NCBI GenBank assembly: GCA_045592785.1 | Contig: JAZNVL010000051.1 | Coordinates: forward strand, 1-58,119 | Direction of reading: 5' to 3' | Origin: RGIG8244 sp045592785 | GTDB lineage: Bacteria > Verrucomicrobiota > Lentisphaeria > Victivallales > UBA1829 | Length of the DNA stretch: 58,119 nucleotides | Position numbers and translations under genes: made by a program | The notes under the pieces: generated by a model | Told to the model about the DNA's origin: nothing | What the model saw: the letters and a program-made list of their open reading frames with translations, nothing else | Databases searched by the model: none | In this document: positions 25,714 through 33,859 of the stretch, in pieces | Position numbering within the stretch: position 1 is the stretch's first letter | How the letters are laid out: every line of letters begins with the position of its first letter

Positions 25714-26738
25714 TATTGCTCTCTTTTATGCGGGGCGAATTTACTTTTCCGTGTATTGCTTTTTCCGTGGATGAGAGAGGACGGGTCATTATCGAGCATC
25801 TGAATAAGTTCCGTCAACGCATCCACCGCGTTATCGATACGGACCATGGTCTCAACAAACTGGGCATTGGACTCCCGGAACGCTTCCATTGTATTCCGGG
25901 CGCGCTCTGTCGTTTCGCCTACTTCCGCTTTCTTGATCTCACTGTTCACCATATCGGAAAGCTGCCGGATCGCGGTCATGGTCTGATTACTGTTATCCAG
26001 CAGCTTCTGAACGCGGTCCGATGTGATCGTTGTGCGGAGAGAGGTCATGGTATCATTCAGCCCTTTGGTTGCGACTTCCAGGTTATCCAGAATTTTGCCG
26101 AAACGGGGATCGCAGATGAGGGTATCGGCATGAGCGAACGTAGTCTCGATCCGTTCAGCCAGTCCCTGATAATCCACGGCTTCCAGTTTTTCCAGAATGT
26201 TCATCACAGAATAACGCAAGCCGGTCATAACAGATGGGACGCTGGGAACATAGAAATAGCCGTCTTCATCGAACTGACCGGGCTGCAGCAGAAAATTATC
26301 CTGCGGATCCTTCTGGTATTCGAACTCTATATACATGGATCCGGTAATACCGGACCCGGCGATTTTACAGCGCAAGCCTTTTTCCAGGATCCGCTGTTTG
26401 AGGCTTTCGTAATACTCATCTTCCGGAATGGCTTTTGACCAGAGAACGTTTTTATCCCCGTGCCGGACTTTGATCTTGGAAAGGTTGATCTCCATATCGA
26501 TCCGGATCAGATTGGAAGTCGTTTCAATGGTGATGTCTGTCACTTTCCCGATGGGGACCCCCTGATGCTTCACATCCGAGCCGCGCTCCAACCCCTGCAC
26601 GGATTCCGAAACAAGGGTCATCAGATAGGCTTTATCCCGGAAGGCATCCAGTGACCCGAGAAAGATCAGTGTTGCCACAAGCAGCAATACGCCGCCGCAT
26701 ATAAAAAGTCCCAGTTTGAAGCGATTGATCTCCTGCAT
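25713..26738 (-). CDS. mlaD: MCE-domain substrate-binding protein of Mla-type lipid transporter
   Basis: A 341-residue protein with one N-terminal membrane anchor (FKLGLFICGGVLLLVATLIFLG), then the MCE domain (about 38-130; ESVQGLERGSDVKHQGVPIGKV). A long helical region follows (about 180-330) that could form a channel or multimer. It would bind phospholipids in the periplasm and hand them to MlaE. The chosen ATG (26738) has AAGGAG 8 nt upstream and lies 4 nt after the mlaF stop; a start 8 codons earlier overlaps mlaF. Confidence 0.88.
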   Translation of the reverse strand: MQEINRFKLGLFICGGVLLLVATLIFLGSLDAFRDKAYLMTLVSESVQGLERGSDVKHQGVPIGKVTDITIETTSNLIRIDMEINLSKIKVRHGDKNVLWSKAIPEDEYYESLKQRILEKGLRCKIAGSGITGSMYIEFEYQKDPQDNFLLQPGQFDEDGYFYVPSVPSVMTGLRYSVMNILEKLEAVDYQGLAERIETTFAHADTLICDPRFGKILDNLEVATKGLNDTMTSLRTTITSDRVQKLLDNSNQTMTAIRQLSDMVNSEIKKAEVGETTERARNTMEAFRESNAQFVETMVRIDNAVDALTELIQMLDNDPSSLIHGKSNTRKSKFAPHKREQ

Positions 26739-26742
26739 AATA

Positions 26743-27495
26743 TTAACTCCTTTCCGACACATGCCGGTTCATAAAATTCCGCACAAATTCGTTTTCTGAC
26801 TGCGACAACTCACGGGGGGTTCCGTCGGCGATGATCCCGCCCGCTTTCGCCCCAAGCATGATCGCACGGTCCGCTATCGTAAAAATACTGGATAATTCAT
26901 GGGTGACAACCATGATCGTGGCTCCCGTCCGCTCACGGATGGAAAGCATCACCCGGTCCAGTTCCGCCGAACTGATGGGATCCAGTCCCGCCGAGGGCTC
27001 ATCGAAAAAGAGGATCTCCGGATCCAATGCCATGGCACGGGCAAATGCGACACGCTTGATCATCCCGCCGGAAAGGTCACCCGGCATATAAGATTCAAAT
27101 CCTCCGAGACTTACCATATTGAGCTTATCCGACACGATCTGCCGGATCTCTGATTCCGTTTTGTCCGTATATTCCTGCAAAGGGAGCGCGATATTTTCGT
27201 AAACAGACATGGAGCGGAACAGCGCACCGCTCTGGTATGCCACCCCGAAACATCGCATGATCTCCCGTTTCTCCGCACCTTGCGCTTTGACGATACTCCG
27301 TCCCAGAAGTTCCACATCCCCGGAAAGCGGACGTTTCAACCCGATCAGGTGTTTGAGCAGCGTACTTTTTCCACAACCGGATCCGCCCAGGATACAGACG
27401 ATCTGCCCCTTCGGAATGGTGAATGTAAGGTCGGGCTGGATGATACGGGTCCCGTACCCCATGGTAAGATCGCGTACTTCTATCGCCGTTTTCAT
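26743..27495 (-). CDS. mlaF: ABC transporter ATPase of Mla-type lipid transporter
   Basis: A 250-residue ATPase. Walker A GGSGCGKST (37-45), Q-loop region VAYQSGALF, signature LSGGM (about 148) and Walker B ILFFDEPSAGLDP are all present, with the switch His in VVTHE. It powers MlaE-type phospholipid movement. ATG 27495 is preceded by GGAG and lies one base after the mlaE stop; an in-frame start 23 codons upstream would overlap mlaE. Confidence 0.93.
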   Translation of the reverse strand: MKTAIEVRDLTMGYGTRIIQPDLTFTIPKGQIVCILGGSGCGKSTLLKHLIGLKRPLSGDVELLGRSIVKAQGAEKREIMRCFGVAYQSGALFRSMSVYENIALPLQEYTDKTESEIRQIVSDKLNMVSLGGFESYMPGDLSGGMIKRVAFARAMALDPEILFFDEPSAGLDPISSAELDRVMLSIRERTGATIMVVTHELSSIFTIADRAIMLGAKAGGIIADGTPRELSQSENEFVRNFMNRHVSERS

Positions 27496-27496
27496 A

Positions 27497-28330
27497 TCAA
27501 ATCTCCAACAGGGTATACAGAATCGTGAACAGTTTTGCCAGAATGGCATCCGCAAACACAACAAGCAGAATACCGATCACAACGGAACGGGTCGTAGCAC
27601 GCCCGACGCCCACCGAATCGCCCGTGGTTTCGAATCCGCACCAGCACCCTGCCGCCGTAATCAGCCAGGCAAAGAAAAATGCTTTCATGATGCCTTCCAG
27701 AAAATAGGGGATCGTCACCCAGTCACGGGTGATCTGCAAATACGTCTGAACAGTCATATCCAATTCCATCGCACCCACGGCAAGTCCGCCGAAGATCCCC
27801 ACCAGGTCACCGGCAATGGTCAACAGCGGCAAAGCGATCAGCATGGCGATCAGTTTCGGGATCACCAGAAAACGGTACGGCGAGATCCCCATGGTTTCCA
27901 ATGCGGAGAGCTCTTCCGAGACTTTCATGGTGGCGATCTCGGCGGCAAATGCAGACCCGCATCGACCCGTTGCCACCACCGCTGCCATCAGGGGGCCGAG
28001 CTCACGGACAATGGAACAGCCTACCAGCACGGGCAGAAAAATATCCGCACCGTATTTCGCCATCTGGACCGCCGATTGATATGCCAGGATCACACCCATC
28101 AGGAAACAGATCATGGCGGTAATGGGCAAACCGTCCGGACCGCACCGGTTGAGAGTGGCAAAGGTATCACGCCATCGTATCTTCTTCGGGTGTGCAAGAG
28201 CTTCCGCCGATGCGGCAGTCACCTCCCCCACAAAGGAGATCATGCTGACCGTGTCATGCCAGACATCAACGGTGGCGTTCCCCACCTGCTGAAAAATACT
28301 GATCGGTTTGGCGTTCTGTTCTGTTTCCAT
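27497..28330 (-). CDS. mlaE: MlaE-type phospholipid ABC transporter permease
   Basis: A 277-residue membrane protein of the MlaE/Ttg2B family, with the conserved VGxxTTRSVV-like C-terminal segment (DSVGVGRATTRSVV) and the LGPLMAAVVATGRCGSAFAAEIATM motif of the family core. About five or six membrane helices. The ATG at 28330 follows the NYN gene stop by one base; an in-frame start 9 codons earlier overlaps that gene. No mlaB or mlaC is seen in the cluster. Confidence 0.92.
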   Translation of the reverse strand: METEQNAKPISIFQQVGNATVDVWHDTVSMISFVGEVTAASAEALAHPKKIRWRDTFATLNRCGPDGLPITAMICFLMGVILAYQSAVQMAKYGADIFLPVLVGCSIVRELGPLMAAVVATGRCGSAFAAEIATMKVSEELSALETMGISPYRFLVIPKLIAMLIALPLLTIAGDLVGIFGGLAVGAMELDMTVQTYLQITRDWVTIPYFLEGIMKAFFFAWLITAAGCWCGFETTGDSVGVGRATTRSVVIGILLVVFADAILAKLFTILYTLLEI

Positions 28331-28331
28331 C

Positions 28332-29309
28332 TTACAGCAATACAATATTCTTGGCACATTCGCCGCGATTATTGGTCCCCATTTCGTATTCTACTTTATC
28401 GCCCGTCTGCAACTGATTGAAATCTCCGTTGGAAAGATCTCCCCAGTAGAAAAACAGATTCTTCGTCGAATTTTCCGGCGCAATAAAACCATATCCGCTC
28501 TTCAACTGTATGATCTCTCCCCTGTAACGGGGCACGTTATCCGCCGGTGTTCCGGGGATATTCATCCCTCCGGGCGCAGGTGCCGTTTCCAGTTCTTCCG
28601 GCAATTCCTCTCCGATTTCCTGCGTATCATAACGTTCCGGTTCTTTTTCCCGGTACACTTCGCCGGATTGATTGTTCACAAACAGACTGTCGAGGGAAAG
28701 ATTATCGTAACGGACTTCGCCGTCAATGATCCGGTTCATACGCAAGGGATAGGAGACTTCACTCAACAGTTTCCCGCTGGTTCCCGTATAACGCAGATTG
28801 CCGTTGTCGTCCATGTACTCAAAATCCCAGGCAAGGACCATCACGCGGATCCCCAGAGAATTGAGTTTGCGGACCAACGGGACATAATCCCCGTCGCTGG
28901 CGATCAGCACCACCACGTTGAAGTGTTTGAAGATGGAAAGTTCCAACGCTTCCAGTGCAAGGGAAACATCCACCCCTTTCTCCGTTCCCCGGGGCATGGG
29001 AAGATAATGGGTGACCACACCTTCCCGCATGAGGATATCATCAAAAATACGCTCGTTCAACAAAATCTGACGGGCATTTGCTTCCATGGCGGAAAGACGC
29101 CCCCGGAAGTAATGACAATCCACGATCTGACAGAGTGATTCCTGGATCTTTTCTTTTTCGGATATGACTTTTTTCACAAAATCGTGGATCCCGGGAATAC
29201 TCAACCGGGCGCGCCGCGGGTGTGCATAACAGTAATAATTGCTTACATGATAAAAATAGTTCCCGTCATAAAAGATCCCGATTCGAAGCAGATTCGTTCC
29301 GTAATTCAT
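28332..29309 (-). CDS. NYN-domain (PIN-like) nuclease fused to cold-shock domain
   Basis: A 325-residue protein. Residues 8-190 are a NYN domain with the acidic set D15 (IFYDGNY), D114 (GVDVSLALE) and D139/D141 (IASDGDYVPL), as expected for PIN-like RNases. A low-complexity acidic linker (about 210-260) leads to a C-terminal cold-shock-like OB fold (about 263-325; YRGEIIQLKSGYGFIAPE and NLFFYWGDL). The combination suggests an RNase or RNA-binding regulator. It is the first gene before mlaEFD and ends one base before mlaE, an unusual pairing. Confidence 0.85.
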   Translation of the reverse strand: MNYGTNLLRIGIFYDGNYFYHVSNYYCYAHPRRARLSIPGIHDFVKKVISEKEKIQESLCQIVDCHYFRGRLSAMEANARQILLNERIFDDILMREGVVTHYLPMPRGTEKGVDVSLALEALELSIFKHFNVVVLIASDGDYVPLVRKLNSLGIRVMVLAWDFEYMDDNGNLRYTGTSGKLLSEVSYPLRMNRIIDGEVRYDNLSLDSLFVNNQSGEVYREKEPERYDTQEIGEELPEELETAPAPGGMNIPGTPADNVPRYRGEIIQLKSGYGFIAPENSTKNLFFYWGDLSNGDFNQLQTGDKVEYEMGTNNRGECAKNIVLL

Positions 29310-29430
29310 TTTTCATTTACCTTTACTTTTTGAATTGATATATATTGATAACTATGGTTTGCAGTGGTAATATAATCCCTCTTTATCCCCCTTGCAATCC
29401 GGAAATAATTATTTTTTGAAAAAAAAACGC

Positions 29431-30789
29431 TCAACGGGTCAGGTTCTTCACCCATTTGTATTTCCGGAAATGCCACATCACCCAGGGGATCTTCCCCACT
29501 TCATCCAGACAGGTGCAGGCGTAGACCAGCAGGACCGGCCAATGGAAGTAAAACGCCCCCAGGAATGCACAGGGCAACGCGATCCCCCACATGCAGACGG
29601 CAAGACTGTATACGTCAAACAGCGTGTCGCCGCCCGCCGTAAACACTCCGTTGATAACGACCGTACACACACAGCGTCCGATCATGTAGATCGAGAGGAT
29701 CACGAACATCCCCTTCATGTACTCATGCGCCTGTTCCGTCAGATCCATAAAACCGGAGACAAGCGGGATGGATGCCAAAATCAATACCGTCGCAGTCAGA
29801 CCGATGAGGAAGGAGAGGATCATGGTCCGGATCCCGTAGAGTTTCCCCAGGAACAGCTTCCCAGCCCCCAGTTCATTCCCGATAACGATGGTGGCTCCGC
29901 CCGCGATCCCGTTGCAAAGACAGCACATCAGGTCACGGACAACAGCCGCAATGGCATTGGCAGCCGCGGCATCCGCCCCCATGTGTCCCATAACGGCAGT
30001 ATAGGCCGTGAACCCGACTCCCCAGAGCAGGTATGCGCCCAGGATCGGCAAACCGTAACGCCAGAAGTCGGAGATCAACAGCCAGTTGAAATGCACCACC
30101 GTACGCAATTTCAAGCGGATGAAATCTTTGCCGTAACTGGAACCGATACACCACAGCAATTCGATCACACGGGCACACACCGTCGCCAATGCCGCACCGC
30201 GGACGCCCATCGCCGGAAGTCCGAACAGGCCGAATATAAATACGCAGTTGAGAATGATGTTCAGGATCACCGCGCCGGAACTGATCCAGGCGGATCGTTT
30301 CGCCTGTTCACTCACACGCATGATCGCCAGATAACACTGGGAGACACCCGTCAGCAGATAAGACCATGCGGCAATACGCAGGTATTCCGCACCGATGCGG
30401 ATGAGTTCCGGATCACTGGCGAAGAGACACATGAGTTTCTCCGGGATCCATCGGCAAAGCAGGAAAAACACGATGGAAACGATCATGGATTCCCGGATAC
30501 TGATCCCGAAGATCTCACCCAGCACGGGAATATCTTTCTTTCCCCAATACTGTGCGCCGAGCAACCCCACAGCGCCTGCGATCGCCCCCAGAAGCATATT
30601 CTGCACGAACTGGATCTGTGTTGCCAGGGAGACCGACGCCATTGCATTCTGGCTGACTTTCCCGAGCATAAGAGCATCCGCCGCCGCCACCAGGGCAAGC
30701 ATGAGATTCTGCATGGTGATGGGGAACGCCAGAGAAACGAGTTTCCGATTGAATCGTTTATCGCCGAAAATATCCTGAAATGTCATCAT
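29431..30789 (-). CDS. MATE-family multidrug/sodium antiporter
   Basis: A 452-residue protein with twelve hydrophobic helices in two similar halves. Motifs fit the MATE family, for example LVSLAFPITMQNLMLALVAAADALMLG at the N-terminus and ATIVIGNELGAGK at the start of the second half. It would export cationic compounds using Na+ or H+. An in-frame start 23 codons upstream is possible, but family alignment starts at MMTFQDIFGDKRF. It is monocistronic, with its own promoter divergent from the UDG gene. Confidence 0.9.
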   Translation of the reverse strand: MMTFQDIFGDKRFNRKLVSLAFPITMQNLMLALVAAADALMLGKVSQNAMASVSLATQIQFVQNMLLGAIAGAVGLLGAQYWGKKDIPVLGEIFGISIRESMIVSIVFFLLCRWIPEKLMCLFASDPELIRIGAEYLRIAAWSYLLTGVSQCYLAIMRVSEQAKRSAWISSGAVILNIILNCVFIFGLFGLPAMGVRGAALATVCARVIELLWCIGSSYGKDFIRLKLRTVVHFNWLLISDFWRYGLPILGAYLLWGVGFTAYTAVMGHMGADAAAANAIAAVVRDLMCCLCNGIAGGATIVIGNELGAGKLFLGKLYGIRTMILSFLIGLTATVLILASIPLVSGFMDLTEQAHEYMKGMFVILSIYMIGRCVCTVVINGVFTAGGDTLFDVYSLAVCMWGIALPCAFLGAFYFHWPVLLVYACTCLDEVGKIPWVMWHFRKYKWVKNLTR

Positions 30790-30826
30790 ATTGAAAAATC
30801 CATTCTGTTTGATCATCAAGGGGCAG

Positions 30827-30854
30827 AATATACCATCTGTTTCTTTTTTTTCAA
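30827..30854 (-). promoter_or_regulatory. Promoter of MATE gene
   Basis: On the minus strand: TTGAAA (30849-30854), 16 bp, TATATT (30827-30832), about 38 bp before the MATE ATG. Confidence 0.6.
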
Positions 30855-30897
30855 ACAAAATAATGATATTTTTTGAAATATCTCTTTCATTTGCAAT

Positions 30898-30925
30898 TTG
30901 CCTTTTCCTTTTTTTGTGCTACATT
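30898..30925 (+). promoter_or_regulatory. Probable promoter of UDG gene
   Basis: TTGCCT (30898-30903), 16 bp, TACATT (30920-30925), about 28 bp before the ATG at 30954. Confidence 0.45.
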
Positions 30926-30953
30926 ACATCAAACTACATAAAGGACTTATCAA

Positions 30954-31769
30954 ATGGCAAGAAAACCCGATATCTTCGACGAAATCATCCTCTTCCTCAA
31001 GGAAAATCACCTCGCCGACACCTCGCTCTCCGCTGAAACCGCACAGGAACTCTTCGCAGATGTCGTTCGCACGCCCGCTCCGCAGAAAGAAGTTCCCGCC
31101 GCACCTGCTCCAGCACCCGTTGCTCCGGCTCCCGTTTCTGTTCCGGTCACCCCGGCACCGGCTCCCGCACCCGTCCGCTGTGAGATCCCCGATCTCTCAA
31201 ACATGGGCTGGGAGGAATTGCGTGCCGCGGTACAGCAATGCGGGGCATGTGAACTTTGTCAGGCGCGGAACAACACCGTTTTCGGCGAAGGGCCTCTGGA
31301 TGCGCCGTTGATGTTCATCGGAGAAGGACCCGGTGCCGATGAAGATGCACAGGGACGTCCCTTTGTCGGCAGAGCGGGCGAACTGCTGACCCGTATGATC
31401 TCCGCCATGGGATTCGACCGGACACAGAACGTATACATCGCCAATGTGGTGAAATGCCGTCCGCCCAACAACCGTACGCCGCTCCCGGCGGAAGCAGAGA
31501 TCTGCCGCGGCTATCTGCTCCGTCAGATCGAACTGTTAAAGCCGAAAGCCATCGTTCTTCTGGGCGCGACACCGCTGCTTTATCTTTTCAATCTCAAGGG
31601 GATCACGAAACTCCGTGGCAAATGGCTGGATTGGAACGGGATCCCTGTCATGCCCACTTATCACCCGGCATTTCTCCTGCGTGATCCGAACCGGAAGGTG
31701 GAAACCTGGCAGGACTTGCAGATGGTCATGAAGTTATTCGGGAAAACTCCACCGCAGCGGAAAGCGTAA
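30954..31769 (+). CDS. Uracil-DNA glycosylase, family 4 (Fe-S)
   Basis: A 271-residue protein that removes uracil from DNA. The family 4 motif GEGPGADEDAQGRPFVGRAG (about 123-142) and the HPAFLLR motif are intact. Four cysteines (C99, C102, C168, C184) fit the CX2C...CX15C pattern that holds a 4Fe-4S cluster. An N-terminal helical region (1-40) is joined by a Pro/Ala-rich linker (41-73) that may tether it to a partner; such linkers appear in several family 4 enzymes. It is followed 4 bp later by a radical SAM gene. Confidence 0.93.
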   Translation: MARKPDIFDEIILFLKENHLADTSLSAETAQELFADVVRTPAPQKEVPAAPAPAPVAPAPVSVPVTPAPAPAPVRCEIPDLSNMGWEELRAAVQQCGACELCQARNNTVFGEGPLDAPLMFIGEGPGADEDAQGRPFVGRAGELLTRMISAMGFDRTQNVYIANVVKCRPPNNRTPLPAEAEICRGYLLRQIELLKPKAIVLLGATPLLYLFNLKGITKLRGKWLDWNGIPVMPTYHPAFLLRDPNRKVETWQDLQMVMKLFGKTPPQRKA

Positions 31770-31773
31770 GATC

Positions 31774-32739
31774 ATGGCACATTCCTGCAAGACGAAGGCC
31801 GTTTTCGGTCCCATTCCCTCCCGGCGACTGGGACGATCCCTGGGGATCGATCTGCTTCCCTTCAAGACCTGTTCCATCGATTGCGTATACTGTGAATGTG
31901 GAGCAACCACCAATCTCACGCTGGAACGCAGGGAATATTACCCGACGGAAAAAGTCCCGCAGGAGATCGATGCCATTCTTTCCACCGGGGTCAAGGCGGA
32001 TTACGCCACGTTTTCCGGCGTGGGCGAACCCACACTCCATACGGGTCTGGGCAGGATCATTGAACATCTCCGGACGAACTGGAAGGGTGTCAAGACCTGT
32101 CTGCTGACCAACAGTACGTTCCTGGGCGATCCCCAACTGCAGAAGGAATTGGAACACCTGGACCTCATCGTGCCTTCCATTGACGGCTCCTGTGAAGAAG
32201 AATTTCAGAAGATCAACCGTCCCTGTCCCGGACTCACACTCCGGCAAATCGTGGATGCCTGTCTTTCTTTCCGGAAAGCGTGTCCCCATGTGACCATGTG
32301 GCTGGAGATCTTCATCATCCCCGGGGTGAACGATTCCCCGGAATCCCTGGCGCGGTTCTGTGACATCGTGAAACAACTTGCGCCCCATAAAGTACAGCTC
32401 AATTCTCTGGACCGGCCCGGTGCAGTCTCCTGGATCCAAGTTCCCTCCCGGGACCGCATGGAAGAGATCGCCGCGCGGTTCCGTGCGACCGGAGTCGAGA
32501 CAGAGATCATCACCCGTCAGGGGAAGACACGCGTCGAGCCCGCCGGGGATGCGGAAACATACAACAACCGTATTCTTGCGGCATTGCAGGAATCGTCCGG
32601 CAGTGCGGATGAGATCGCGAGCCGGCTGCAGATCGATGCCGCACACATCACAACACATTTGCGCAGAATGGAAAAAGCAGGGCTTGTCACCGGAAGGGAA
32701 ACGCCTTGCGGAATCATATACAACAAAACAGAAGGATGA
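31774..32739 (+). CDS. Radical SAM protein (COG0731-like) with C-terminal winged helix
   Basis: A 321-residue protein. The N-terminus FGPIPSRRLGRSLGIDLLPFKTC leads into CX3CX2C (C33, C37, C40), which binds the radical SAM cluster. This header is typical of the bacterial relatives of wyosine-synthesis radical SAM enzymes. Residues about 262-321 form a winged-helix domain (ADEIASRLQIDAAHITTHLRRMEKAGLV). The reaction is not known for the bacterial group. It is co-transcribed with the UDG gene and the SGNH esterase gene, which starts 5 bp downstream. Confidence 0.85.
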   Translation: MAHSCKTKAVFGPIPSRRLGRSLGIDLLPFKTCSIDCVYCECGATTNLTLERREYYPTEKVPQEIDAILSTGVKADYATFSGVGEPTLHTGLGRIIEHLRTNWKGVKTCLLTNSTFLGDPQLQKELEHLDLIVPSIDGSCEEEFQKINRPCPGLTLRQIVDACLSFRKACPHVTMWLEIFIIPGVNDSPESLARFCDIVKQLAPHKVQLNSLDRPGAVSWIQVPSRDRMEEIAARFRATGVETEIITRQGKTRVEPAGDAETYNNRILAALQESSGSADEIASRLQIDAAHITTHLRRMEKAGLVTGRETPCGIIYNKTEG

Positions 32740-32744
32740 ATACA

Positions 32745-33851
32745 ATGTCAGAAACCATTGATGTCAGCAAGATCGATAAAAATTTCGCAGCAATCGTTTC
32801 CAACCGGGACGGGCTGGACTGGTTCCCCGTGGAAACGCCCGGGTTCCAGCTGGATGGTCTTTACTGGTGGAAACCGGGGGATCCCTTCCGCCGTATCCCG
32901 CTGGATGCGCCCCCTGTCTCCGAACAGGTCGACACCCGTCTTTCCTGGCATACCGCCGGTGCCATGCTCCGGTTCAAAAGCAATACGAAAGAGATCCACA
33001 TTGAAGTACAGCTCGCCAACATCTGGCGTTCCGTTCACTCCACCGAACTGCTCAAAGGCGGATTCGATCTTTACATCGGCTCGGGGAACGGAAAGGTTTT
33101 CAGCCGTGCCACCATGTATGATCCCGCGAATATGGAATATGTAACTCCGATCTATCAGCCCGGCGAAGACCGTGGAATGCAGGAGTTCACCATCCATTTC
33201 CCCTGCTACGGAACACCGAAATTCCTCCGGATCGGGCTCACTCCCGGTGCCGTTATCGAACCGCCCACCCCCTGGAAGGATTCCCGCCCGGTTGTCGTCT
33301 ACGGGACCAGTATCCAGCAGGGCGGCTGTGCCTCCCGTCCGGGGATGTGCCACACCAATCAAATGAGCCGTATGCTGAACCGTCCTTTCATCAACCTGGG
33401 ATTTTCGGGGAGCGGCAAAGGGGAACCTGCCATGGCAGAGATCCTGGCAAGTATCGAAGATCCCGCCATGTATGTGCTGGATTATGATGCCAATGCCGGA
33501 GTACCCGGACTCCGCGCCACGTTGATGAATGTGATCCGGATCATCCGCGAGAAACACCCCGTCACGCCGATCCTGCTGGTCTCCCAACTGCCTTTCCATT
33601 GGGAACTGGGGAAATTCGAATACAATCAGGATCGGTTCGAACTGACCGAAATCCATCTCAATGCCATCCGGCAGCAGCGGGAAGCCGGGGATATGAACAT
33701 CCATTTCCTGGACGGCACCAGTCTGTACGGAAGCGATCCCACGGAATGTACGGTGGACGGCATTCACGCCACAGACCTGGGCTTTTACATGATCTCACGC
33801 CGTATGGCTCCGGTCATCGAACGGATCCTGCAGAACGATAAGGCTGTCTGA
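32745..33851 (+). CDS. SGNH/GDSL-type esterase
   Basis: A 368-residue protein. An N-terminal beta-sandwich (about 1-180) resembles the accessory domain of carbohydrate esterases. The SGNH hydrolase domain follows, with block I VVVYGTSIQQGG (Ser nucleophile), block II Gly in NLGFSGSGKGE and block V DGIHATDLGF (Asp-x2-His). It probably deacetylates sugars. No signal peptide is seen. ATG 32745 is favoured by AAGG upstream; an ATG at 32736 overlaps the radical SAM stop. It is convergent with GH36, with an 8-bp gap and no terminator between them. Confidence 0.8.
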   Translation: MSETIDVSKIDKNFAAIVSNRDGLDWFPVETPGFQLDGLYWWKPGDPFRRIPLDAPPVSEQVDTRLSWHTAGAMLRFKSNTKEIHIEVQLANIWRSVHSTELLKGGFDLYIGSGNGKVFSRATMYDPANMEYVTPIYQPGEDRGMQEFTIHFPCYGTPKFLRIGLTPGAVIEPPTPWKDSRPVVVYGTSIQQGGCASRPGMCHTNQMSRMLNRPFINLGFSGSGKGEPAMAEILASIEDPAMYVLDYDANAGVPGLRATLMNVIRIIREKHPVTPILLVSQLPFHWELGKFEYNQDRFELTEIHLNAIRQQREAGDMNIHFLDGTSLYGSDPTECTVDGIHATDLGFYMISRRMAPVIERILQNDKAV

Positions 33852-33859
33852 AAACCGGA

